From assembly GCA_032690845.1 (NCBI GenBank), contig CM064427.1:3793501-3857500 (forward strand): a DNA stretch of 64,000 bases, written 5' to 3'. Each line of letters opens with the position of its first letter. Within the stretch, counting starts at the first letter, position 1. This DNA is from Eleusine coracana subsp. coracana. Lineage: Eukaryota; Streptophyta; Magnoliopsida; Poales; Poaceae. Below, piece by piece: positions 46,451-59,637 of this stretch. The notes beneath the pieces are model-generated. The model was not told the origin of the DNA. It did no database searches and saw only the letters and a list, made by a program, of their open reading frames with translations. Both the position numbers and the translations under genes were made by a program.

Positions 46451-46453
46451 TAA

Positions 46454-46944
46454 TGATATGACTATTCTTTACGGAGACATGCAATGTAACTAATTAGAAC
46501 ATCAGACGGCTACAAAAGATTGTGTGCATATTATATTTTTGAATGATGTGCACATTACTTTATAAAATATATAAAAAAAATTAAACCCAATTTTCAATTT
46601 TGAAAACTTTGAATTTATTTTCGTCGACAAAAAATGTTTGATTGTACAAACCATATATTCTAACATCATCTGCAAATTTACTACTAGTCTTTTATTATTC
46701 CCTTAAAAAAATGGTTGATATACTTGTCCGTATACTCATGTATAACATACTAGATTAACAAATCATGTATACTCCACAAAATAGATGCAGCATTCGTGTA
46801 CAAAATTCTACTCTACTCTTCCAGGGTGTAGTATTACATTGTCAATTCACAGCTCGTGTTTATAATAAAATGAATTTAGAAGCAAGAATAGGTCTAACTC
46901 AGTTCTCGCCTCAAGTATCTACAGCGTGATGAAGACCATATGCT
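46454..46944. other. Intergenic region, 3' flank of the G3P transporter gene
   Basis: AT-rich, no gene recognised. Confidence 0.4.
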
Positions 46945-49094
46945 CTAATGTCTTGTGCTAAGCTTGCTGACTATCTCCTCCTTTGCCAGCCGTATCAAAA
47001 ATAGAATGGCAAGTGTTATGGAAACAATCAACATAAGAAATACACTATTCCATCCTCTAGTTGAAATGTACCCTGTAAGCAAGGGGCCTAATGCCGCCCC
47101 AACAGAACCAGTGCCGTCAATTATCGCAGAAACTGTAGCAAGGGCTCGTGAATTTCCTTTGACCGCATCTTGAGTACCAAGATCAGTTGCCACTGCTGTG
47201 GTGATGAGTGAATATGGACCATTCACAAAGTAGCCAGAGAGAAACATGAGACCTACATTGTGGCGCATGGATATACCTCCAAATGTCCGGTACACAATGA
47301 GTGCGGGTATGGAGAGAAAGAGGAAAAGAACTGATGTAACTGCACGGGCACCAATTGCGTCTGAGAGAAAACCAGCAGAAATGCCTCCTAAAACTCCTCC
47401 AATGTCGAATACTACTGATAGAATTCCTGAAGCTTTGTGTGATAAGAACTGGCCTGCTACAGCTGCAACATTTGAACATAAATCATTATTGAGTAAAATA
47501 AGTATCCCCAAATGTTTTGAAAATTAAACATGATACTCCGTATAGTAAAGTTTTACCACAACTACTGGTCAATACAGTAAACTCCTCAACATAAAACGAG
47601 TAAAACAATCTTTCGACTTTTGGAACTTTCACCTCGCCATGGAAGGCCATGGATGGACAGGTAGTTGTATTTTGCAAGCAGGTAAAAACGTATGATACGC
47701 AATCAACATGCACATTGGTAGTATTCATTTCAGATTACAATCAACAATTTAAAACATTATGATATGTAAATCTTTAGCATCTTCTGAGCAAGCTAGCACT
47801 AATTCATTTTACCCATTGCACGAATGTCAAGTACACTCCCTGCAAAATAATCAGGGTGAGTTTGTCCCTAATATCACTGTATAAACAAAGTTTATAGAAT
47901 AAAAAATTTCTGATTGCTTGGCAATGTCAAATGGTAACCTAATCATCCACTTATCCAACTATTCAACAGATTTATAAGAAACAAATAACTAACAAAACTG
48001 GAGCTGCTGGCATGAACAGAATTTTATGGAGCTACAATTCAACAATAACAAACTAAAGGTCCAGTCATTGGAAAAAAATAAAAAATAAAATGGACAGTTA
48101 AATCTGAATACTATCAGCAACCAACAAGCATGCACTTTAGTGTTGTTACTACGAGATCAAGTAGCCAAATGTATAAGCACATACCATTGTTCCGGATATA
48201 GAATGGTAGCCAGTAGAGAAAAGTGTAAGCAACAAGCTTCGAGAAGAAGAGGCAGAATGCATATGGCGCAACGCCAGGCAGCCTCCACGCCTCCAAGAAC
48301 CCAATGGCTGTCGGCAATTGCGCTCCCATCTCGATCTCCAACTCATCCTCATCCCTTTCTGATTCAACCTCTTTCTTGTCCTCCCCAAGAAGCTCCACCT
48401 CCTCCCCTCCATTGGCATTCATCTCAACTTCCATTGCCTCCATCTCCAACCCAACATCACTCGGGTGCGCAACCAAGAACACTAGCACAGTCACCCCAAG
48501 CGCCGCAATTACGAAGGCGGGCACCAAGAACGACCATCCCCACCCAAACTCCAGAACTGCAGCGGCAAGGACGGAGCCGGCGATGTTGCCGACGGAGGTG
48601 TGTGAGTTCCAGATGCCCATGATGGTGCCGCGGCTCGAGGTGTGGCCGAACCAGTTCCCTACGATGGCAACGACGCAGGGCCACCCGGCGGACTGGACGA
48701 CGCCGCTGGCGACCTGCGCCGCCAGGAAGAAGGCGTCGTTGTGGATGTCCAGGAAGTAGGCCAAGCCGAGCACCGCCGACGTGGCCCCAGAGGCGAGCAT
48801 AGCCGCGCCAAGGAGGAGCCGGAGGTCGGCGCGGTCGGCGAGGTGGCCCGCTGCGAACATGGCGAGCGCGTAGGCGGAGAGGAAGGCGACATCGAGCTCG
48901 CCGAGGCGGTGCGTGCCCTGAGGCCCCGAGAATGGGGCCCAGTCGGCGGAGAGCACGGCCTTCACGATGCTGGGCGGCTTGCGAGAGGCGTGGAACGCCG
49001 CGTAGGACGCGAAGGTGAGCGCCAGCACCGCGTACTGGTGCCGACGGAGGCCGCGAGCGCCCGCGTGGGGCGGCGCGGCCGCCGCGGCTTCCAT
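46945..49094 (-). CDS. Glycerol-3-phosphate transporter-like MFS protein (475 aa)
   Basis: Two exons, 49094-48185 and 47462-46945, with a 722-bp phase-1 intron (donor GTATGT) give 475 residues. The N terminus HQYAVLALTFASYAAFHASRKPPSIVKAVL is the SLC37/G3P-permease signature. It is followed by AFLSAYALAMFAAGHLADR, SAGWPCVVAIVGNWFG, RGTIMGIWNSHTSVGNIAGS and an acidic cytosolic loop (EVELLGEDKKEVESERDEDE). The second half has YWLPFYIRNNAVAGQFLSHKASG across the splice and FDIGGVLGGISAGFLSD. About 12 membrane helices are expected. Plant G3Pp proteins are thought to exchange glycerol-3-phosphate or phosphate across membranes, but their substrate has been little tested. The ATG at 49094 is followed by the expected N terminus. 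Confidence 0.92.
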
Positions 49095-49931
49095 GGGAGG
49101 GGACGGATGCTAATGAGGAAGAGGAAAGAGGTTTGGGGACATCGGAAGCGAGAAGGAGAGAAGAGATCTGGAGGCAGGGAGGGAGACGACGACTGGGACA
49201 GGGAGAAGTGAGACCAGGGCAATTGACTTCCCCCTCTCTCTTTGAAACCTGAATTGTTCTCCTCAATACTTTTCAAAGAAAAGCAATAGGGTACCCAAAG
49301 CAATAACATGAAAAATATATCTTTACTAGTATTCCTCAATTTTAAAGGGTAATTTACAAACTGTGTTAGCCGATTATACTGATTAAGCTGCTGCAGAATG
49401 GAATTCTGACAAAAAGGAGGTAAAGGTTGTTCAAACTTTATAGCACCCTGGCAAAAATCTATTGAACTGTTGTTTATGTCAACCAAATGGACAAATGACA
49501 TTCCCACAAATTTGAAGCAAAAGCAGCTTATATTACTCATTGAGTTCGATGTATGTAACATTCATAGATTCATCCCAAATTGAGAGCCATGTAAACACTA
49601 GATTTGTGAACTATGTAGCTAGTCCCTATTTGTAAGGGCCATGCCCGTTTTTTCAAAGGATAGAAGAAAATAGAAGAGAGGGAAGGAGGGAAGTGGGATC
49701 GGTCAGAACCAGAAGAAATCAAAACATCTCACTGAAACGAGTCAGCTGCTTTGCCGTTTGGCCGCAGTCAGTCGGAAAAAGTTGTCAGGGCACTTCAAGC
49801 AGAAACGGAAGCAACCGGTAGCCTTGGATAAAACCGTATGCATTACACTGTATTATCCATCCATCTTCCGTGTTTGTCCAATGATATAAGTTCAGGAGTC
49901 AAAACCGGCAAGCCCAATATCAGATTGCAAT
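49095..49931. other. Intergenic region between the G3P transporter and HPAT genes
   Basis: Purine-rich 5' flank of the transporter gene, then AT-rich DNA with the 3' UTR of the arabinosyltransferase gene. No other gene is seen. Confidence 0.4.
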
Positions 49932-52926
49932 TCAGTCAGCTGCATAGGATTCCCAGTTCGGTATGTTGGCTGCTGCTTCATTGACCATTTTCACAAGTGT
50001 CACCTGCAGGTCGCACAAAACCCGATGCATGTGTAAGTGAATGTTTCAAGGGCTACATGAATACTGTAGGAGAGTGACATGTCCCCCAAGTATTCCGTCT
50101 CATTAAGGTGCCTCAACTATCTAGAGAAAAGATGATTTAGCTAGCCATTGCTAATGCAATTATTGTAGGAAACTGACAGTTCTTTTCCATCTGAAGGATT
50201 AGTATCCTATTATCTAATGCAGTTATTGTAACTTAGCCAAGAAATCGGGAAAAAATCATACAACATTTTACTAGATTATTGCCTAATAATAAGTAGTGGA
50301 TTACTGATACTTCAGAATGCACCATCAATATTTATAACAATCAGCATGTTCAGACATACAAATTTCTCTTTGAAGGTCTTGAGAGCCAAAAAAAAAGACA
50401 TGTTTTAGCATCAATAAGAGATAAAAAAAGAAAGCATAAGGAGTATCGAAACAGTGCCCACCAAGGGATGAAAAGTTAAAAAGGCTCTGAAACTTAAGAT
50501 TGTATATCTGCTAGCAAGGCCTGAACATACCACACTTTGAGGTACACCTTTCGGAGGTAATGGCAAATTTCTTGGAGGTTTGCTCTCATATAATCTTTTG
50601 TTAAACCTCCATTCCCCAATTTTACCGTAAGTCAGCTTACCCTGGTGAACAGAATAACATGGTTAAAGCACGAAACCATAACATGAACAGTGTAACTCCA
50701 TCAGATCAGTAAGAGAACCACTTACATCCATATCAAAGTCACACGCATAGGTATAATGTATGATGAATGCATCTCCAACTTCCAAGTCCCATGGTGGCTA
50801 ACACAACAGATTTGAATTATCAGACAAGAATAGAATTGCACAAGGACCCTATGCATGGTACATGCAAATTAACCAAATACCAGACCTGAATCATAAAATC
50901 CTTGCGCAAGATGTTGCCCACACCATGGAGGGCAGATGCTACAGCATATGCATACCTGTTTCCGAAATAATAAATAACAGATAATTAGGTACACACTTCG
51001 TAGCTCAATGCTCATTAAGCCAGATCAAAACCATAGACAAATTGAGAAACAAGAAACTAATCGGTAGAAGTTTACATTTCAAGAATCCAGCCGAAAGCTT
51101 TGTCTGCTTCAGGGTCTTTCTTCATGGCCAATGAAACATTCATCCATGTAGGTGCAATCCTTGCAATAGATTCCTAGGAGATCAGGGAAAGTGTAATTGA
51201 ACGAACTCATAATCCTGAGTACATGTTTTGAATGCATTCCTGAGATCGCGGGGGATACCTTCTCAATGATGACAGGTGAATTTCCAATGGGATCAATTTT
51301 AGTGATAGCCCCCTCATGTTCAGGAAAAAATTTACGCAGCACCTTTTCATATTTCTTAGGCTCAATATAGAAGAAAGGGAAAGCTGCTGCACGCCCATCT
51401 CCTGACAGGTTTGGAATTGGCTTCACAATAATGTGATCTGGCTCTGCCATCAAGATATATCTGCAAAATGTGAGAACAAGTAAAATGCTGAATCTGGGAC
51501 GCTGATCCTAGTTCTTGCATGCACTTGATGTTAACTTACTCTTCCTGTATGTCTGCCTTCTGGAGCCACTGAACAAATGCCCAGGGCCTATTCAGAACAA
51601 TATATCCCTGAGATGTTAAAATGGACTCTGTTAGGAACAAAATCAAACCAGCATTTAGTTTGTCAGTAATAAGGTTCATTCACAATGCTTCCGAGCTCTA
51701 AATGGTTAATTCATCACTATACAATTGCAATAGCAAAATAAACAACGGACAGGGCAATAGATAGGACATATACAAACAGATCCTGCTGCCATCCACAATA
51801 AGACACTAAGATTATTGGTGAGAAAACTGAAGTCCACAAAAATCAGGATTTATCAACAACTGGCATCTTACACCTACTTTTCTTAACTTGCTACAGACGC
51901 AATGTTTGTGAGAAGCTGGTATCAGCTGGGTCCAAACATGTTTACTCATTACAAGCCTTTTCACCACATGTGATTCTAGCTGCCACTCTTTTCCTTTTGC
52001 ACCAACTTAGCTTTCGTGTCCCTTGATCCCACAGGCCACATATTTGTACAAGGCAAGGTAAGACAGCTATGATTAGTCCAGACGTTCATTTCAGGCTGAG
52101 GACTTAATTAGAACCTTGGATTTATACTTGCAACTTGCCAGCTATATGGAGCTCAAATCGCACGATCAGACAAAACAACCCAAATTGTAGATACTCCACG
52201 AAATTCTATAGTGAAAGGTTGACATGTGCATGAAATTATTTTTTTTTAAGAAGAGGAGGTGCATGAGGCATGGGGATCAGGTGATGGCATGCTTGCAATG
52301 AATAATTATCCAATTCACACTGACATTTCTCCATTTTGCTTAACGATTTCCAAACACAGCCTACATTTCTCCAGAATTCCAAACTTCTTTTAGTCCCTGC
52401 CTTACTTAAAGCAGAATTCCCAACTAAACAGCAACACTTAAGTACTTAACTAACCATAGATCCACGAAGAAAGCATGGAACAAGTTGGCGAAATTGCCGT
52501 TCGGCGAAGCAAAGCAACCGAGAGCAGTACCTGATCCCCGTCGGGCAGCGGGTCGGCGACGAAGGTTGGGATCTCGTCGACAAATTCGTCGGGCCTCCCG
52601 GAGTGCAGGATCCTGGTGAACCCGCCCATCTCGGCTCCGCCGGGCGCCCGCCGCGCCTCCTTGAACCAGTAGTACATGACGCGGCACTGCCACGTGTTGT
52701 AGAAGGTATCCGACGCGGTCACGGCGGTGTGGAACGCCCTCCTCCGCTCGGTCCCGCCGGCGCCGAGGCGGCGGGAGGAGGCGGTGGCGCCGGGGAAGGG
52801 GGATGTTGAGGAGGGGAAGGGCAGGAGGAAGGAGCGGGAGGTGAGGAGCGCGTTGTAGGTGAGGAACGCTGCGGAGAGCGTGATGAGGACCAGCGGCGCG
52901 GCGCCGCGGCCGCACGGCGCGGCCAT
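49932..52926 (-). CDS. Hydroxyproline O-arabinosyltransferase (362 aa)
   Basis: Eight exons on the minus strand join in frame to 362 residues: 52926-52531, 51607-51540, 51460-51259, 51173-51076, 50955-50886, 50797-50726, 50641-50531 and 50003-49932. A short cytosolic start and a membrane anchor (PLVLITLSAAFLTYNALL) indicate a type II Golgi protein. HPAT family blocks follow: FHTAVTASDTFYNTWQCRVM-YYWFKEA, GGFTRILHSGRPDEFVDEIP, GYIVLNRPWAFVQWL, ILMAEPDHIIVKP, FFYIEPKKYE, APTWMNVSLAMKKDPEADKAFGWILEM, ALHGVGNIL and IHYTYACDFDM. HPATs add the first arabinose to hydroxyproline of extensins and secreted peptides such as CLEs. Length and exon number are normal for the family. An hAT element begins 66 bp upstream of the ATG and displaces the promoter. 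Confidence 0.93.
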
Positions 52927-52991
52927 GCTTGCGTCGTGCTCGGCTGGCGCGAAGGAATTGGACTCCTTGTGAGCACTCCGTACTACTGAAT

Positions 52992-53805
52992 AAAGATGAC
53001 AATGGGGCCCCGAAACCCGATGCCCGACGGGTAATTACCTGAGGTCGGGTTTGGGCAAAGTTTTCAACCCACGGATCTGTTAACGGGAGAAAACACTACC
53101 TATCGGATAAAGCGGGTACAGGTACGTTTTTATTTGACCCGCCTCTGTTAACCCATGTATATTGAATACCAAAATAATTTGGCCCACTGCAGTCATGCGA
53201 GCTGGTCCAATATATATTTTTAACTTGGTTCAATAGCAATTATTCAGCCCAGTCCACTGTACTCAAGGGTTGCCCTAATCCATCGAAAGTCAACAATTTT
53301 TTTTACTATGGTGTCTACAGCTGCTAGTAGCCGCTGCCGCTCACACACACACGCAGCAACACACACACAACGCCCAGCAAATCGAAGCACCCTCAACTAA
53401 TTCGATGCAGCGGCAAATCAAAGCGCCATGGTGACGACGGCTCCGTCGACGGCGGCGAATCAAATCATGGCAGCAGCGACTCCTTCAACGTAACAGGACA
53501 AATTGAAGCATGGCAATGAGACTCGTGTGGTCATGGCTCGGCGTAGATAGGAGGTGAGTCCCTCGATGACACATGTGATAGCTCGAGGACGTCTCCACGA
53601 TGATGCACGACATCCATAGATCAGATCGAGCATTGCGCCTTGCGAGGTCTGGGCACCCGACGGGTGTATTACCCACGCGGGGCCGGGTATGGGGGAGAAT
53701 CTGTACCTATAAGCGGGTCTGGATTTTAAAACGGGGAAACTTCTTTGTCGCGGGAGCGGGTCTAGAGAGGTAAAACTCGACGGGTTCTCACCCATTGCCA
53801 TGTCT
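52992..53805. mobile_element. hAT-like element (814 bp) in the HPAT promoter
   Basis: The flanks carry a perfect 10-bp direct repeat ACTACTGAAT (52982-52991 and 53806-53815), which contains an 8-bp hAT-type target duplication. The ends are related inverted repeats: ...GATGACAATGGG on the left, and AGACATGGCAATGGG when the right end is reverse-complemented. Subterminal CGGGT/ACCCG repeats are plentiful. No transposase. A short CA-rich microsatellite lies at about 53341-53370. Confidence 0.7.
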
Positions 53806-53815
53806 ACTACTGAAT

Positions 53816-55916
53816 GGGATAGGGAGAATAAGAGGGCGGCGAGACGTGTCATGTGTATGCACTGTGCGCGCGCCTGGTGACTTGGTGAGGCGAGGTCGTG
53901 TTCGTGCGAGTAGACGCTACGCCAAAGCAAACCATCTGTAGTGGACTGATGCAGTCAGTTTGGGGATATTTTGATACGACGCAGTTAGTTTCGGGAGGCT
54001 TTCGTTTCATCTTGTTCTCTATATTTGATTTGAAAGGAAAAACTCTTGTTCTCTATATTTGATTTGAAAGGAAAAAAAAAGTACTTCAAGTGGAACAATT
54101 TGCGTACAACTCCATCACCATGACTCCATCATGACCAGTGATTTGAACAAACGGTTTGGATTTTTACATGAGTTTGTATACTTATGTAAGTAGAAATAAC
54201 AAGGGTATGCATATAGAAGTAAGAGAGAATTTCTTTCTTGGTCCTAATGCTATTTTTCATTCTTTTCTTGGCATTTTCATTAGTTTTGGCAACTAACAGT
54301 GTCGAGTGAGGGGTGAAATGAACATTTTTTAGGACCAAGAATAGCATCCTATCCGTATAGGGCAAGGAAAGAAGCAATGAATTTTTTAGAACCAAAAAAG
54401 AAATTCTCTCTACAAGTAATTAGTCACATATACGAAGGTTGTTAGGCAATTCGTCGGAAAATAGGGGCCTGTATACTTCACTTCGACACGTCACACATCA
54501 CTCTCGTAAGACTTTTTAGCCTTATGTTTCTAGTTGTATGTGCCATAATAAAATATCACTGTCATTATATAATATAATTATATAAAGATTATTAGTTTGT
54601 CATGGTAAACATATGGTTATTACACTTATCCCTTTATTCTCTGATTTCGTATATTTATGTTTGTGAGATATACTCGCTCAATCCTATTATAATTTCTGTA
54701 AACCAAGACCACGAGCATGCTCTCACATGGATTATATATAGGTGTACCCTTATACTACGTTAGAAACAGTCTATTAGTTATATGATATTTTTTCTTGAAT
54801 GATACCAATGCTCCAGTTTTTTTAAAAAATATTGTTAGACATTAGTAAGCAAAAAATTAATCAACTCATAATTCAAATTCGTATAAATGAATTATTCATA
54901 TTTTACCGTCAACTTAGACTTTCGATGAGTTGGTTGGTGCAATTTTATAATAAAAAAACAAAATAGGTATCATTAGTTACTTTAGATTTTGGAGCTCTCC
55001 GCTTTGAACTCCTTCACAGGTTTTAGTACTCTCTCTGGTTTTAAAACGTCGACGTCACTTCAAATTTGAAAAAATGATCTCCCAAAGACAAATTATCTTA
55101 ACACTTGTACAGATAAATGTTTCAGCACTACTCCCTCTAGTATTAATCATCTTAATATTTGTTTTAATCAAACTCCAGTGGGTACAAAAATGTCGAATGC
55201 CCTGATTTTTCTTTTAAGAGCCATAAAGCTTCAAAAATGAATAGAACAACATACGTACTACTGGAGTACGTTTTCTACATAACACCCATCCACAAACGTC
55301 CCAAAATTCAAATTGCCACAAGTACATGAAATCCTTCGGGTGTGTTCGTTTCCTACCCACTAATTTTTAGACTCGTTCAACGAATATCATGATACTAATT
55401 AAAAGTACTAAGAAGAAATTGTCTGGAACACACTAACAAACTGTGGCTTCGTCCTGAGCACACCAACAAAATTAAATTTAGCTGTAACACACTACGATTA
55501 TGAAAACATTCATCTATGACACACTATGATCATTTAATATTTTTTTTAATTTTTCTATCTCATAATATAAAATAAGTTAAAATTTAAAACCTGACACAAA
55601 TATGTATTGCTGCATTCTCTATCATAAAAAAATAGAGAGCTATATTTTTTTCTAACGTCAAGAAGAAAAAGATCCAGAGTCGAATGCTCATATTTTCCTT
55701 TTAGGTGCCATAAAGCCTCAAAATGAATAGAACAACATACGAAGTTTTCTCCATAACACCCATCCATAAACGTCCCAAAATTCAATCTGCAACAAGTACA
55801 TGAAGACGAAATTACAGAAGTACTACGGTACTAGTATGTACGGAAGAATGTTGGGCAGAGCCGGATATCAGAACCGTCAACAGAAAAGTGCAGCAGCAAC
55901 CAAGCTGGCACAGAAC
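53816..55916. other. AT-rich intergenic DNA with small repeats
   Basis: 54011-54076 is a 33-bp tandem duplication (CTTGTTCTCTATATTTG...). 54222-54411 is bounded by inverted repeats (AGAGAGAATTTCTTTCTTGG / its near complement) and looks like a MITE without a clear target duplication. 55010-55170 has CTCCCTC- and CTCTCTC-type starts suggestive of degraded Stowaway MITEs. No gene is seen. Confidence 0.4.
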
Positions 55917-56294
55917 CTATGGCGCCACGGGCGTGGGTACCTCCATGCCCCTCGGCTTGTTGGACCGCGGCGGCGGCGGCAGCCACGCCGACGACCTGTC
56001 ACCTAAGTAGCGCCCGCTCCAAAACTTCCCCCTGCTGCCCGTGCCGACCGTCGCGACATCGGCGGCGGTCGTATCCCACAGCTTCCTCATCACATCACCA
56101 TCGTCCGTCGCATCTACATTTTTTGATTTCGCGCGCTCTCGTCAGCGTCGATCAGAGAACAGAAATCCCCAAACCAAAACAAAATGATGAAAGCAACAAA
56201 ATATACCGAGAGGACGCGAGGAGCAGACTGGTCCAGCGCAAGAACAGAAGACGAAGATGACGGCGAACCACCAAGCCAGGAGCCTGCGATACAT
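55917..56294 (-). CDS. Small secreted protein, tandem family member 1 (94 aa)
   Basis: Exons 56294-56207 and 56113-55917, with a 93-bp intron in phase 1, give 94 residues. MYRRLLAWWFAVIFVFCSCAGPVCSSRPL is a signal peptide containing Cys residues. The mature part is polar (DATDDGDVMRKLWDTTAADV...). It ends in the motif GKFWSGRYLGDRSSAWLPPP, followed by PRSNKPRGMEVPTPVAP. Two paralogues lie upstream at 57.9-58.3 and 60.9-61.3 kb on the same strand, with identical intron position and phase. Promoter regions also align among the three (GTGTCA-GGCCTCGTCGACTTG-type block just above the TATA region). I recognise no known family. The layout of signal peptide, variable spacer and conserved C-terminal motif suggests a peptide-hormone precursor or a secreted defence peptide. 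Confidence 0.72.
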
Positions 56295-57895
56295 GGACGC
56301 CGGCTTCAACCCAGCATGCCAACCTGCCGCCTGGGCGCCTGGGCGCCTGAGCTGAACAAGGAGAAGCAATGGATTTTGGAGCTTGATCGGTAGCCGTGTG
56401 TCAGGCCTCGTCGACTTGTGCTGGCTGTATATTACCTGCATGATGCCGCGATCGGATCGATGCGAGGGTGTCGAACCGCCGAAGCCAATCTGGAGCTAAG
56501 CAGGCTAGCAGGTGGCGCGAGTATACTACTCCCCTGCGTGCCGATGCGGCCGGTGCAATGTCTCAACACAATAATTGCGACTCGTGCGCAGTTCCTTGAT
56601 TGAGCTTAGCAAATGATATTAGATTCATGGTTTGACCTTGTTCAGGGGCGGATCGAGGCGACACGTGTTGGACTGCTGGTTCGCTTGCTAAGTGTAACTC
56701 GATGGGATTCTTTGCTGAGCATTTGTACAGCATCCTCTTTTTTTTCTTCATATTTTCAGATAGCCTAAACTACGTTTCATGGGCTAAGTGCATGTTGCAG
56801 CGGGGACAGCGCCCCTATGGATCTGCCACTGGTTGGTTTTACATGTGTCAATTGTCATACAATGCGTGGAAAAGGAGCTTAAAATGACACAGGAAACACC
56901 TTGTTGAAAATAAATAAATGAATGAAACCCTATTTGAAGCCAAGGTGCCAATTCATATTGATAAATAGCCCATGCTCCTAGATCAGCCGATGACCATTAT
57001 AATGTACTTCTGGTACATGTAGACTCTGCTTCTTCTTATAATTAAAATGACTAGTAATGTTTTATTTTTATTTTTATTTTTTTGAAAAATGGATATTGTG
57101 GCTTATACTTGCATCCAAACATAAGCAAGACTCAAATTTTTGTTCAAACCCACCAAAAATGAAGAAATAAACCATATTTTTCACAATTGACTTGCCACCC
57201 AAACTTTAACCACACAACGGACTTTCCATGTCAACAGTCAAGGGTTATGAATACTATTGTAGGGGGTTGGTTTTCTTCTTCTTCATTGTTCTTCCCCTTT
57301 TCTCCCTCCTCCTTCACCTTCTCTCCCTTCTCTTCTATCTCTTGTCAAAATTTTGGGGAGTGGCTTCATGGCATGGTGGACAGTAGGGGGGCTCAAGACC
57401 CCCTGCTGCCCCGTTGAATCTGTCCCTGTATATCGGGTCAAAAAAACCACTTGATAAATATTGATGATCTTGCAATTTTAGTGATGATAACAGTAGACAG
57501 CAACTATGTCCACATAATATGGTAATAATGTTTTCTACATTTTTAACCTTTTTGTTATGATATTGGAATTTCTAGAACTATATTTTCGTGAACTAAACCG
57601 TGGCCACCCCAGCCATCTTGATGTGACACATAACATGTTATTCAATTTTTTTTTGTTGCTTTTGTCTCTGATTTTTTTGTCCCATCACGCTGCTATCAAC
57701 CGCGGCCATGACCAAAAGGTTAGTTCTTGAAAATATAGCTGATAATAGTTAATTCGTAATATATTATAAAATAATAAATACTAAAAAATACTTTAACTTT
57801 GGAACAGATACAAGAACGTCAAACATGTGTAGAAGTATGTGTGTGTACGTATGTATATGTACGGAGATAATGAAAAATCTACAACCATGACGTTA
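56295..57895. other. Intergenic region between secreted-protein genes 1 and 2
   Basis: Holds the promoter of copy 1 (weak TATA-like GTAATATAC near 56426-56434). A possible hAT-like MITE lies at 56643-56831: ends CAGGGGCGGATC and, reverse-complemented, CAGTGGCAGATC, without a target duplication. The rest is AT-rich. Confidence 0.45.
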
Positions 57896-58260
57896 TCACA
57901 CCCACGACGGCGGTGGCGTCGCCGTCGACCTCCTGTCGTTCCACAGAGGGGACGGCGGAATCCACGACGACGACCTGTCACCCAGGGACCGCCTGTTCCA
58001 GACCGTCTTCCCGCCGCCGGCGACCTTCTTCTTCATGGCGACGGCCGTAACATCGCCATCGTTCGCAGCTGCATTCTTCCACAGACCAGTTAGCGTCGTC
58101 TGGCCGGGAAATCCCCCACACGGCCACACCAAAACAGAAACGACTGTGCAGTCTAAATTAATCTACCTAGATGGCGCCACGCGCAGACTGAATCGACAGC
58201 ACATGAACAGAGGAGGAAGACGACGACGAGAAACAGAGCGACGAGCCTACGACGCGTCAT
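57896..58260 (-). CDS. Small secreted protein, tandem family member 2 (88 aa)
   Basis: Exons 58260-58167 and 58068-57896 with a 98-bp phase-1 intron give 88 residues. The signal peptide is MTRRRLVALFLVVVFLLCSC, followed by AVDSVCAWRHL. The mature part has NDGDV (as in copy 1), a basic stretch MKKKVAGGGK that could be a processing site, and the core VWNRRSLGDRSSSWIPPSPL, then WNDRRSTATPPPSWV. The acceptor ATGCAG|CTGCG was chosen because it keeps the frame and matches the position used in both other copies. GC-rich compared with the flanks. Role unknown. Confidence 0.72.
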
Positions 58261-59637
58261 GGCGGCGACGCGACGCCGGCGAGCGAGCTTGTTGCCCACT
58301 GATGGCTGCCGCTTGCGATGATGATCCAGGAGAAGGATTGGATTCTGGAGTTGTTCGGTAGTGTGTCAAGCCTCGTCAACTTGTGCTGGTTGTATATCAG
58401 TATATGTACATGATGCCGCCGATCCGATCGATGCGTGGGTGTCGAACTACCGGAGCCAATCTGGAGCTGGTAGATGGTGCCAGTATAGTATTCTACTGCT
58501 GCCGCTTGCTGGTGCGGCCGGCGCAGTGTATTGCGGCTAGCTCGTGCGTGGCTTTCTTTATAGAGGTTTGGTAATGATGTTAGATTCAATAGTTGTCTCG
58601 ACACAGGTGTCATTCTCAATAATCGCCGAAGTCTCGGGACTTGCTTCAACTGAGCAAAACAGAATGGCGCGAGTTTAAATCGAAATGACAAGTGAGTGCC
58701 CCTGTTTTGATGAACTAAGAAATTCGATCATCGGACTTTTACAAACAGTCCAAGGATCTTGTAATTTTCTGTATTCCTTTTTTTTTTTCTTTGGCGGGGT
58801 AATTTGACTTTCTTAGTGTAGAGGCGGAACCTTTGTTCCATTATCTAAAAAAATTTGACTATCTTAGTTGTCGGGTAGTGAAATGTTAATTCCACATACT
58901 TCCTTTTTTGATTGCTGCATTTTTTTCGAGAATAATCTACATTAGTTAATTCTTTTGTGAAATAGAATTATTTCGTGTGACTATCATGTATGATTCCTAT
59001 GATATTCGAGTGACACCAATACGTCTTTTTTTTTTCAAATCCTAGTACATAATCAGGTTTATTTGTGAGGTTTCAATATCATTAAAGACTTATTCATTTC
59101 CCCTGCTAAATTGCTAAAACTAAACTTTGAATTGAAGTTTAGCCCAAAAAGCTCTGAACAGTTATGCTAACATTTAGCCCAAAAAGCTAAAAGGTGGGTA
59201 AAATTTTAATCCTCGACGAGATGCTAAAATGGACAAATGCATTGGAGTCTGAGTCTGGATATCCCATACCGCTCCCTCTCTCTCTCTCCGCTTCGCCCGC
59301 AGCCGCCCCCTCCATTGTACGTTGCTGCTCTGCCCGCAGACGCCCCTCCCCCCTCATTGCCCATTGGCCCCGCCACAGTGGGATGCGGTGCTCGGTGGCA
59401 CACGGGGAGAGGGAGGACGTGAGCTCCAGGTTGCGAAGCCCCGCCACGGTGGCCTCCTAGAAGATGAGGTGCTCACCTCATGGAACGCGAGCTGCTCGCC
59501 ATGCTGAAGCAAGTGAGAAACGCCTTGGCGGAGTTTGAGGAGGAGTCGAGGACAAAGAAGTTTTAGGGGCTAAATTTTAGAAGCTAAAGTTTAACTCTAT
59601 ATGGAAATGTACACCTTTATAATGCCGCTACATAAAC
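58261..59637. other. Intergenic region between secreted-protein gene 2 and the CACTA element
   Basis: 58380-58600 aligns with the promoter regions of the other two copies (same order of short blocks, including GCCAATCTGGAGCT shared with copy 1). 59100-59600 contains AAACTTTGAATT-type inverted segments around a GC-rich core, perhaps another non-autonomous element, without clear termini. Confidence 0.4.

Noticed and set aside
36114..52926. Functional link between the arabinosyltransferase and the secreted peptide genes nearby
   Set aside because: HPATs modify secreted peptides in general, but GLV/RGF peptides are not known to need arabinosylation, and proximity in a plant genome is weak evidence.
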